From Schizochytrium sp. TIO01 (lineage: Eukaryota; Sar; Bigyra; Thraustochytrida; Thraustochytriidae), in contig SMSO01000025.1 of NCBI GenBank assembly GCA_004764695.1, forward strand, positions 5,634,362-5,698,361: a DNA stretch of 64,000 nucleotides, given 5' to 3'. Position 1 is the first letter of the stretch; each line of letters begins with the position of its first letter. Shown here in pieces: positions 50,635 through 60,800 of this stretch. A program made the translations under genes and the position numbers. The notes under the pieces were generated by a model, which was not told the DNA's origin, did not search any database, and worked only from the letters and a program-made list of their open reading frames with translations.

Positions 50635-51584
50635 ATGGAGAAAGTTAACGGCTGCGAGACCTTGTACGAGATCCTCAAGGAGGGCGAAGGTAAGTTGCTA
50701 TCTTGCGTTGATGAGTAACGCTGATGAGGTCTAGAAGGTGCTAAAGAAGCACAGCGAAGGACCTCTTGCGAAACAGTGCTCTTTGCGGATGGTTAACTAT
50801 TGAGAACCCTTCCGTGTGCAAGACGCGGTCAACCAGGAAGAAGTGATCTGAGGCCTAGCTAGATAGAATTTGGGCTGGGGAAAAGATGTAGAAATTGGAA
50901 CTCTAACGATCCGTGTTCATATTTTCTTTCTTTCCTTCTTATTCAATCTGCTATTTTAATTTTACAAACAGGTGACAAGGTTGTGGAAAAGGGTAACACT
51001 GTTACTTGCCACGCCAAGGGCGTTGTCAAGGAGGTACGTGAATGCCAAATATTGTTTAAAGGTTAGGGACAAACAAAAGCTAACTTACCGAATGAATCGC
51101 ATCGTATCACCGGTACCAAATAATTATCCTCACCCGGAACTAAACATAAACACAACGACGTGGATGCTTACCTCATGATCTATCGCATCTGGTCATTGTC
51201 TTGTTTTGTTTTTCCCACCACCTTTACTGTCACCAAAACCAACTATAACAAACAATCGTGACTGATATATTTTGCTATAACTAATGTCAACATCAATCCA
51301 TTCGACCGTGCAATTGTTCACAAATACCTGCTTTGAATCATGCACAGACTGACACCAAGTTCTGGTCTACTCGTGACCCCGGTCAGAAGGAGTTCATGTT
51401 TCAGGCTGGAATTGGCTCTGTCATCAAGGGCTGGGACCAGGGCTGCCTCGGCATGAAGCAGGGTGAGATCCGCAAGCTCGAAATCCCTTCCCACGAAGGC
51501 TACGGCGCTAGTGGATTCCCAGCTTGGGGCATCCCTCGCAATGCAACTCTTATCTTTGAGATCGAGATTATCAAGATTCATTAA
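50635..51584 (+). CDS. FKBP-type peptidyl-prolyl isomerase
   Basis: Three exons: 50635-50689, 50972-51033 and 51348-51584, with introns starting GTAAGT and GTACGT and ending ACAG and CACAG. The spliced protein has 117 residues and is a single-domain FK506-binding protein that speeds prolyl cis-trans isomerisation. Visible family marks are VTCHAKGVVKE (28-38), FWSTRDPGQKEF, IGSVIKGWDQGCLGMKQGE (with the ligand-pocket Val-Ile-Trp) and GYGASGFPAWGIPRNATLIF. There is no signal peptide, so it is probably cytosolic. The last 14 bp overlap the 3' end of the convergent coiled-coil gene. It is the best-defined spliced gene here and shows the intron signals of this genome. Confidence 0.93.
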
Positions 51585-52455
51585 GTCGTACATATAACTC
51601 GCAATTTTCCATTTCCAATCTTGACAACTTCTCGTTGAAAGCTGCACGCTCCCTACGATGCTGCTCTGCTTGTGCATCGAGCTGCTTTGACAACATATCG
51701 ACCAATGATTTGGTATCCTTTTTCGATCCGTTGATGCGGAGACTTTGTGCGGCGCGCAAAGATTCAATTTGAGATTGCATATAGGAAATTTGTTGTGCGG
51801 ACTCCTCCGCAACAGCCTCTAAATTCTTTGTGTACGTAGCTTTCTTTTTTTCGTCTCGCTTTGTCTTTTGGGTTTTACGGACAGTTTCCTCTAGAACTTC
51901 ATTATTTCGTTGTAGGTCGCTGATACGATTAATAAGAGCCCCGATTTGTGCATCCTGTTCAGCAGTACGGGTTTCCGTCGCACGAAGGGTCGCCTCTAAA
52001 GCTGCATTTCGAGCTTGCGCCAGTTTGATTTCTGCTTGGGCTTGTTCTGCAAGTTTTTCAGATGCCTTGAGGCGAGACTTTATTTGATGATCATCCTGTG
52101 TCTCTTGCTCAAGCTCTTGATTACGCCTGTAAAGTTTTCGAATTACCGCTTCGGCAACCGCTAAACGATCTAGACTAGCTGCAGCAGTCTTGGGAGAGTT
52201 CTGGTTAGTGCTTCCTCCGAAGTCCCCTCCGCTAGATCCTGCCCTTGATGCAGAAGCAAGTTTATATGGGTCACTGTAATATTCTTTAAGTTGAGCTAGA
52301 TCTTCCATGGCGCGCTGGAGCTCGGCATCAAGGTCGTCTTTCGGGGCACCACCTTTCTGAAGTCCCAGACTTTTGGAGCTTTGGTTTGAGCCCACCTTTT
52401 TAGCCATAAGCTCCACACGCTCTGTCCGAGGTCCACCAGGTCTTGAACGCCTCAT
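51571..52455 (-). CDS. Coiled-coil protein, function unknown
   Basis: A 294-residue protein from the first in-frame ATG at 52455 (the frame is open to 52509 without an ATG, next to a possible 3' splice site TTTTTACAG). After a basic start (MRRSRPGGPRTERVELMAKK), a short conserved-looking segment (LQRAMEDLAQLKEYYSDPYK) precedes a Ser/Gly linker. From about residue 95 to the end the protein is almost entirely coiled coil. No known domain is recognised; a cytoskeletal or centrosomal role would be a guess. Its 3' end overlaps FKBP by 14 bp. Confidence 0.7.
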   Translation of the reverse strand: MRRSRPGGPRTERVELMAKKVGSNQSSKSLGLQKGGAPKDDLDAELQRAMEDLAQLKEYYSDPYKLASASRAGSSGGDFGGSTNQNSPKTAAASLDRLAVAEAVIRKLYRRNQELEQETQDDHQIKSRLKASEKLAEQAQAEIKLAQARNAALEATLRATETRTAEQDAQIGALINRISDLQRNNEVLEETVRKTQKTKRDEKKKATYTKNLEAVAEESAQQISYMQSQIESLRAAQSLRINGSKKDTKSLVDMLSKQLDAQAEQHRRERAAFNEKLSRLEMENCELYVRLNES

Positions 52456-53533
52456 CTTGTGCTCCAGTAGTTGATGGTGAGCGTGAAGGCCCCTTCTGTA
52501 AAAAGGCAACTGACTTGTCCCTGCTTCTTCTTCCTTCTTCTACTTCAACTGCTACTACTTCTTCTTCAACTAGAAACGTCCAGCTACAGGTTTGATTAAG
52601 GGGCGATTCATGCATAAATCAATCTTGGATTCTTGAGGGCCAGTCTTGCCGACGGTCTTTAACAAGTTTCCCTTCAGGTTATTGTCTTTGACCAGATGTG
52701 TCCGTTGTGCATTACCGTGCACGAAGTCCATAATGACTAGGCGCATATCATGACTTGCCGCGGCGAAATATATGTTCGAGGATGAAATGTCTTCATTTAA
52801 TCACTCACAACCGTACTCTTTTAACCCCATCTACGCAGGACCAGCCCTTTTCTGACCTTCATGCACGCGTCTGTATTGCCAAGCTCCCAAGAGCATCCGG
52901 AAAGGCTCGCAATGTTTTAGGTTCGCAGTCCTCCGCTTCACCTTATTGCAATATATTTTTACTAAATATCAACTCCAAGAAACATTGTAGTACTTCAATT
53001 AGTTTTATGACGCCGGAAAACCAAATGCTTTACTTTAATCCATAACTAATGTCTAACTTTACCTCCTTCTCTCCTCCATGTTCCTCTGGGCATATATATA
53101 AAGGTTGATTGAACTATTGACAAGTAAATGAAAGCAAATTCCGGCATGCAAACGTGGGTTTCCTGAAGAGTATCGGAAAAGAACGATCAATACATTACTG
53201 TTATCAATTAGACTAAAATTAAAACAAACATTTTTCGCGTGAGACTATTAGCTAATAAGATATGTAGAAGGCAAGATATAAAAGAAAACATACTATTTGA
53301 CAGATAGTTAAAAATAGGTCTAGACTCGTAGTTGCGTAGTAAGTCAGCCTAGGTAGTAGTATCATGATGAAAATGATCAAATCGCCTCTTCGCTCAGTTC
53401 CCGATTAATCTCTGCGCGGCTGCCTCTTGCGAGTGCTGCGTGGCTGGTGTCTTCGTCTGGGGTCTCTGAGCAAGCCTGTTTCAAGGTTGCGTTGCCAGTG
53501 TGGAGTAGCAAAAGCGAAGAAAATAAAGCAATC
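52456..53533. other. Spacer with an unassigned coding-like frame
   Basis: Region between the coiled-coil gene and V-ATPase subunit F. It contains the minus-strand frame at 52570-52746 listed separately and a CTT/CTA-rich patch near 52525-52570. On the plus strand CTCTTTTAACCCCATCTACGCAG (ending about 52840) could be a 3' splice site, but no convincing exon follows. Confidence 0.4.
52570..52746 (-). CDS. Possible small protein or terminal exon
   Basis: Minus-strand frame of 58 codons from ATG 52746 to a TAG at 52570-52572; it is open further upstream to about 52800 (containing SSSNIYFAAASHDMRLVIMD). The composition is clearly protein-like (MDFVHGNAQRTHLVKDNNLK), unlike most chance frames nearby. 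It may be the last exon of a spliced gene whose other exons I could not fix. No family is recognised. Confidence 0.35.
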   Translation of the reverse strand: MRLVIMDFVHGNAQRTHLVKDNNLKGNLLKTVGKTGPQESKIDLCMNRPLIKPVAGRF

Positions 53534-53890
53534 ATGGCGGACACGCAGTACTCTGGAAAGTTGATTGGTGTCATCGGCGACGAAGATACCGTGACGGGGT
53601 TTCTTCTGGCGGGTGTTGGTGAGCGCACGTCAGAGGGAACCAACTTCTTGGTGGTAAAAAAGGACACCCGCCCGCAGGAGGTACTGGAAAAGTTTGAGGA
53701 ACTGACGGCCCGAGAGGATATTGCCATCATTCTCATCAACCAACATATTGCCAACCTTATTCGACAGGCGCTAGCAAAGTACACCAAACTGGTACCGACG
53801 GTCCTGGAAATTCCCTCCAAGGAACACCCGTACGACCCTAGTAAAGATCAGGTACTTAAGCAGGTGAACTTGCTTCTCGGTGGCGAATAA
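53534..53890 (+). CDS. VMA7: V-type H+-ATPase subunit F
   Basis: A 118-residue protein from the ATG at 53534 (MADTQYSGKLIGVIGDEDTV). Subunit F is part of the central rotor stalk of the V1 sector, coupling ATP hydrolysis to proton pumping into vacuoles, endosomes and the Golgi. Family marks are IGVIGDEDTVTGFLLAGVG (10-28), the NFLVV strand, IAIILINQHIANLIR, and the C-terminal PTVLEIPSKEHPYDPSKD. Length is normal for the family. An upstream in-frame stretch without ATG support (to 53447) is excluded because homologues start at this Met. Confidence 0.94.
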   Translation: MADTQYSGKLIGVIGDEDTVTGFLLAGVGERTSEGTNFLVVKKDTRPQEVLEKFEELTAREDIAIILINQHIANLIRQALAKYTKLVPTVLEIPSKEHPYDPSKDQVLKQVNLLLGGE

Positions 53891-54878
53891 GTTGCTCCAG
53901 GTGATGATTCGCCCAGGATGGACGATTCATGCATACAAGCATGCTTCATTCGCTCATGAGTCGCTCACAATCTTCTTGATAGCCCTCTCATGAAATGCGT
54001 GTTTACTAGCCTTTTAAGTCTCTTACTTTCCCCATTTACTTCTCATTTGTGCACGGCGCATTCATTCGCAACAGCTGCCATTTTGCGTTTGCCTCTTCAC
54101 TTCAACTTCCATATCATATCATTTCTTCATCTCTTTTTCGTCTGCTAATTAAATTTAATTCTGCTACCTCCACCTTTGTTGTTATGGTGACATTCAATCG
54201 GATTGATCTCCACTGGATGAGTTGCGCAGGCATCTTTGACGCTTGATTGCACTTCAATGTACTTAGTTGCAAACACTATGTTGCGAGCACAGAGATCGTC
54301 GCCTCCACTACCAGCCACGAGGAATATTGATGAAGAATTAAAAGGGCTTATTTCTATACTAGGGAATGTGGAGACTTCTTACCATATCAAGCAATCGCTC
54401 TCCAAAGACATGGTCTTCGGCTTCACACATTTCATTTAAAGTTGTCTCATTCTTCTCGTCTCCTTAACTATTTTGAATTAAATTAGCAAAACGAATCATG
54501 TTAACTCTCTAGCAAAGCTTTTCCACTTTAATCTATTTTTCTCATCATCACAGTAGCTTGGCAGCGACGGATAATCACCGAATTGCTTCTATATTTGTTT
54601 GGTTTTTCCAATGAAAAAGAAGTTCAATCACCAGAAGCAAGGGATGCACCTCAAGAAGTCTCTGCATGGTCTCTTGTCAAAACAACAGCAACAGAAAAAC
54701 TTGGCAAAACACAAATCATCTTTCATTTTCAGTGATGTTTGTGATGCAAAAAGACAGATATTAGATAAAACCGAAAATATACACAGCAGGATTATCCTAA
54801 TAAAGTAGCACTAAAGTGCGAAATGTTCGATTAGATAATAGATGGAAGTCGGGTGGGAGAGGATAGATATGCCCAGAT
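53891..54878. other. Spacer with an unassigned coding-like frame
   Basis: Between the VMA7 stop and the golgin stop. Besides the frame at 54145-54450 (listed separately), short frames near 54599-54808 on both strands are unconvincing. Confidence 0.4.
54145..54450 (-). pseudogene. Coding-like sequence with a frameshift or undetected splice
   Basis: On the minus strand a frame reading LNEMCEAEDHVFGERLLDM runs into a stop shortly after an ATG|GTAAGA that resembles a 5' splice site. The continuation in the next frame is open to a TAG at 54145-54147 and is strongly protein-like (FLVAGSGGDDLCARNIVFA, TKYIEVQSSVKDACATHPV). No simple splice joins the two frames, so either a one-base shift or an unrecognised intron is present. 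The family is not recognised. Confidence 0.3.
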
Positions 54879-57800
54879 TTAAAGGGAATCTGCATCATCG
54901 TTATCATGCGCATTTGTATCAATATCCGAACCAAGATCATCATCAGCTCCGAGCCATCCTCCAGGTGAAGATGACTTGCTCCTGGGACTACGGGGACTGC
55001 GGTTATTGTTATTGTTTGTACGAAAGACTGCATCCGGATCAGCAACGAGCTCATGACGGTTCCGTAACTCACTAGACGAGGTACTGCGGTTTCGGCTAGG
55101 TGGGTAAGCGTCATCCTGCAAAATAATCTCCTCGTTCTGCTCTGCCGAACCAGGCGACTGTGGTGTTTTGGGTGCAGATGGTGCTAGAGCCATCGGTTTG
55201 GGCTCGTGGCGGCCTGAGAAAAAAGAAAAGATAGCACCAAGACCACTGGACTCATCCTCGCCTTGACGAGCCATCGTCTGCTCCTCCGGGCTAAAGTGGA
55301 GGATAGTTGCAATGACTGGCACGAGCTGTGCACGCTCATCCTTAGTTGCTTGGAAGAACTTGATCATCACATTCTTCAGATACTCAGAATTTCCGCCCAA
55401 ACCATGAGAGTCGGCATCCTTCAGATGAGAGATTTGAAGATCTTGGGAACGACCAACAGTTCGCCGAAGTTCAGCAAGCTCCAACTCATGATGTTTAAGT
55501 GTCGCATGGGTGCTTGCAAGCTCAGTATCCTTTTCTTGTAGTGAGTGTGCAGCATCTTCGAGTTTCTTCTCCAGTGCCTTAATTTGCGCATCGCGTCGAG
55601 ACTGCGTTTGTGCAAGCTGTACGAATTCGTGCTCTTCACTGTTCTTGGACTTTTCCTCAAGTTCTTCTGTTTGACGTGCGAGTTCCTCCTTTGCTTCGCG
55701 AGCTGCAGCCTCTAACAAAGATATTTCACGGTCTTTCTGAGCAATCAGCTGCCGTGCATTGTCGTTGCGAGATTTAAGTTGCTTACGAAGTTCTTGCACT
55801 TGCGCTTCACTCTTTTTTAGTTGTGCATCTGATGAAGTCCGCTCTCCAATAAGACTCTCTTCGTAATTCTTCGATACTTCAGCAAGCTTCTCTCGCAGCT
55901 CATCAACTTCTTTGCTCAACTCGTCTTTGGCACTTACAGCTGCCATCAATTCTTCGCGAAGCGTCTCCGCTTCGCGAGAGCCCTTAGCCAGCGAATTCTG
56001 AGCCTGTTCAGCCTCCTGGAGATCTAGCTCTAAAGCACTAGTACGTTTCTGGGCCTGATTGAGTTGCTCTTGCACAGAGTGCAACTCACTGCGTGATTTC
56101 TTCAAGGCTGCGTTGTTTCTCTGTTTAGTCTTTGTTAGCTCTTCTGACACACGTTGTAATTCAGTTTCGGCTAGCTGGGCCTTTTCGATTTGCACACGAA
56201 GGGCGACCTCCTGAGCATGCAATGCTTCTCCATGAGAACGAGAGTTATGCTCCAAGGCTTGTCGTTGTTCTTGCTCGCGGTCTTGTAGTTGACTCAGTTC
56301 GCGCCTCAATTGATTGCGTTCTTCATCCAGCTTGGCAACTTCTTCTCCACGCATCTCGAGTTCCTGGGCAAGCTCTGTAGCTTGAGCCTTCAAGGCATTC
56401 TGACTAGCGTTCAAGGCCTCACGTGCATTCTCAAGTTCTTCATTCTGTGATGAAATTTGTTCCTTGAGTTTTGAAACCTCGTCAGCATCTGCGGTGCTTT
56501 CTCGTAGCTCTGATAATTCCTTTTCCTTTGTCAATAGCTCCTTCTTGACAGCTTCAACTTCAGCGTGCGCAGCAGCAAGTGCCTCGGTGTGATGCTTGTT
56601 TTTTGCTTGGATCAATTTTTTGGACTTCGTTAAGATCTCCTTCTTCTTTTCCTGAAAACCAGTCTCTGCTTTTGCTAAAGCTGCTTCGAGGTCTTCCGAA
56701 GCCCTCTTCTCTGCAGACTCCTTTTCAGATGTGGTTACGGCAATCTGACTTTGAAGATCATTGATAGTCGTTTCGCTCTGTGCAACCTTTGACTCAAGTA
56801 GTTCAGCTTCTTCCTGGTACTTAGTGATGGTACTTTCAAGTTCAGACACGCGAGAAGCTAGCTCACTGGCTCCAGAAGATGATTCCTCACGAAGAGATGA
56901 AAGCTCCATTTCCATATCCTTACACTTCCTCTCAATCTGAGCGGCTAACTCGATCTTCTCAGTGAGAGCATTATTAAGCTCCTGCACTGTATTTTCGAGC
57001 GTCTCGCGTGAGCTACTTGCTTCGGCTAGGCGAGATTCCTTCTCAGCTATCGAGGACTCTAGTTCATCAACCATTGTTTGCAAGTCAGCAGTTGAAGACT
57101 CGTTTCCAGCTCGCAACTCCTCTAGTTCGGCTGCAAGAGTAGAACGAGCTTCCTCAGTACTTGCTAGCGTACTCTCAAGCTCCTCCAACGATTCTAGAGC
57201 GCGAGACTTCTCAGCAAGGATAGTCTCATACTGCTGTGCAGAGTCCTCACTCTTTTGTGTTAGTTCTTGGATCTGACCCTCAAGACCTTGTTTGGATTCT
57301 GCAGCTTCACCAAGAAGACGTTCTTGATCTGCAACAGTACGCTGGAGCTCCTCAAGCCGAGCTTGCATTTCTGCAGATTGGGCACCTGAGCCCTCTTGAA
57401 GCTGCTGGATCTGATCCACAAGCGCAGTACGAGCCTCCTCAGCGCTGCGAAGCGCCTCTTCACGTTCCTCTAGAGTGCTCTGCATAGCTTGTAGCTTCTC
57501 ATCGAGTTCAACCTTGAGCTTTTCGGTAGCCTCTTCGCTCTCCTGGGTAAGACGCTGTATTTGCTCGTCAGATGCAGCGCGTGCGTCCACAGCATCTTGA
57601 AGCTCCTTATCCTTGTCAGCTAGGGAAGTCTGAAGCTCCTCGAGTCTGGCCTCGGTTTCTGAACTCTGTGACTGGATATTGTTTCGCATTTCCTCGAGTT
57701 GTGCAACGACTTCTTGTCGGGACTCCTCAGCAACCTGCAAAGCTTGCTCCCGTTCAGCAAGCGTGTTTTGCAAAGTCTTGAGTTTTTCTTCAAGTTCGGC

Positions 57801-60800
57801 CTGATACTGTTGAGCTGCTTCCTCGCCTTGTTGAGTAAGTTGTTGAATCTGTTCTTCCAGAGCTGTACGAGCAGTAAGAGCATTCTGTAGAGCTTGCTCT
57901 TTGTCTGAAGCTGACTCGTTTAACTTTTCGAGTTGACTTTGGAGCTCCTCAGACACAGTTTTGCTTTCAGCCTTCAATTCTTCAAGCTCGTCAGCCAAGG
58001 CTGCACGAGCTCTCTCGGCTTCCTGGAGAACAATATCCTTCTCTTCAAGAGTCGCCTGCAAAGCAGCATCTCGCTCCTCTAGAGTTGCTTGCAATGCATT
58101 GAGTTTTTCCTCCAGCTCGCTTTGCAACTGCTTAGTGAATGCATCAGTCTGTGCTTTGGCAATATCGATTTGCTCCTCAAGAGAAGCATTTCTCTCATTA
58201 GCATCATCAAGGAGAGATTGCTTCTCAATAAGAGCAGACTCGAGCTCACCAACTTTGCTCTGCAAATCAGAAGCTACAGCCTCGTTTCCAGCTCGCAACT
58301 CCTCTAGTTCGGCTGCAAGAGTAGAACGAGCTTCCTCAGTACTTGCTAGCGTACTCTCAAGCTCCTCCAACGATTCTAGAGCGCGAGACTTCTCAGCAAG
58401 GATAGTCTCATACTGTTGTGCAGAGTCCTCACTCTTTTGTGTTAGTTCTTGGATCTGACCCTCAAGACCTTGTTTGGATTCTGCAGCTTCACCAAGAAGA
58501 CGTTCTTGATCTGCAACAGTACGCTGGAGCTCCTCAAGCCGAGCTTGCATTTCTGCAGATTGGGCACCTGAGCCCTCTTGAAGCTGCTGGATCTGATCCA
58601 CAAGCGCAGTACGAGCCTCCTCAGCGCTGCGAAGCGCCTCTTCACGTTCCTCTAGAGTGCTCTGCATAGCTTGTAGCTTCTCATCGAGTTCAACCTTGAG
58701 CTTTTCGGTGGCCTCTTCGCTCTCCTGGGTAAGACGCTGTATTTGCTCGTCAGATGCAGCGCGTGCGTCCACAGCATCTTGAAGCTCCTTATCCTTGTCA
58801 GCTAGGGAAGTCTGAAGCTCCTCGAGTCTGGCCTCGGTTTCTGAACTCTGTGACTGGATATTGTTTCGCATTTCCTCGAGTTGTGCAACGACTTCTTGTC
58901 GGGACTCCTCAGCAACCTGCAAAGCTTGCTCCCGTTCAGCAAGCGTGTTTTGCAAAGTCTTGAGTTTTTCTTCAAGTTCGGCCTGATACTGTTGAGCTGC
59001 TTCCTCGCCTTGTTGAGTAAGTTGTTGAATCTGTTCTTCCAGAGCAGCGCGTGCAGCTGAGGCTTCCTGAAGAGCCTCTTCCTTTTCGATTAGAGAAGCC
59101 TCTAGCTTATCAAATCTACTACTCCATTCCTCAGATTTTGCATGCTGGTTATCTTCAGCCTGCTGAAGCTCATCTGCTAGCTTTGTTTGGACTTCTTCTG
59201 CTGCCCGTAGCGAGTCGTCACGTTCAGTTATAATTGATTGCAATTCACTCAATTTTTCCTCGAGTTCTGATTCGTGCTTCTCAGCTATTTTTGTAGCCTC
59301 TTCAGTGAGCCGGTAAATTTCGCCTTCAAGCTCTGCACGCGAGTCACTTGCGTCTTGTAACAGACGTTTATTCTCCCGCATGGTGGCATCAAGCTCGTTA
59401 AATTTGGCCTCATAGACCTCAGAAGAATCTTGCGCGCGCTCAGAGAGTTGTTGGATTTGGTACCTTAGTTTGCTTTCGGTGTCCTCTGCTGCACGAACTG
59501 CTTCATCACGTTCGGCGATGACCTCCTTGAGTTTATCCTGAAGCTCGATTTGGTACTGTTCAGCAGATTCTGTGTTTTGTTGAGTCAGTTGCTCGATCTT
59601 TTCCTCAAGCTTAGATTGTGTTTCTTTTGCCTCATTTTCTGTGTACGTAAATTTAGACAGAGTTTCGTCCAGTTGATCTTTAACCGCTTTTGCCTCGCTC
59701 GAGAAGGTCTCGGCGGCTGTCTTGGATTCTTGTAGATCACAATGTGCTGTCTCCAGCTCTGACCTTAATTCATCAATTGTTGCCTGAAGGCCAGATTGAG
59801 ATTGTTGTAGCTCTTCTTGGGACTTCAGATTCTCAGCAGAGATATTTTCAATGTCCTTGTTGCGATCGTCCAGCTGAGTTTCAAGCTGTTGGATCTGTGC
59901 TTGGAGAGCATCGGCCTGCTCTTGAAGTGAAACGCGAGCTTGTGATTCGGACTCCTCAGCCTCTGTGAGCTTAGCTTGGAGCTCCTGCTCCCTTCGCTCA
60001 GCTTCTCCAAGTTTGGCTTGGATCTCCTGTGTAAGCTCCTCTGCTTTGTTTGCTTCGTCACGTGACGTTTCAAGCGCTTGGCGTAAGTTTGACAGTTCTT
60101 CAGCACTATTCTCTCCATCAGTTTTTAGAACTTCAAGTTCAGACTGGAATGCATTGGCACGAGACTCCGCCTCAGTCAACCGGTTTTGCAGATTTTCAAG
60201 GTCAGCTTGAAGAGAAACAATTGCTTCTTCGGATGCAATTTTGGCAGCACGGGAGGACTCCAAGTCAGCTTCAAGCTCGTCCTTCTTTGAAGCAATTTGA
60301 GCCGCCTCTTGCTTTAAGCGATCAATTTCAGCCATTGCCTCGCTATTTGCAGAAGAATTTGCATCACTGCTTTCCTTAAGCACTGCAAGCTCATTCTCAA
60401 GGGCAGACTTTTCAGTGGTTCGCTCAGACAAGGATTTCTCGAGATTTGAAAGCGCTTCTTGCAGAGCAGCACGTTCAGTTTCTTGCTGAGTTTTCAAGTC
60501 CTCAACTTGCTGCTGAGCGCGAGATTCACTTTCCTCCAAATGGGCAGAAAGGCGAGTCTCCTGTTCACTCAAAGCTTCTTCCAAAGAACGGTTGTGCTCT
60601 TCCTTCAAGGTATTGATCAGTTCCTCGAGTTCATCGCGGCGTTGGATTGTGGACTCGAGACGATGCGAAGCCTCCTCAAGTTCTTTTTGAAGAAGTTCAT
60701 TGGCATCAGAAACACCCTGTGATAGCTTGCTTTCTTCACAAGTAGCCTTTGCCAAGAGATCCTCAGCTTTTGCTGCCGATTCACAGGCCTGTTTAAGCTG

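Noticed and set aside
57961-58458. Plus-strand Ser/Ala-rich frames over the golgin gene
   Set aside because: They mirror the Glu/Leu-rich codons of the golgin and are duplicated only because the golgin segment is.
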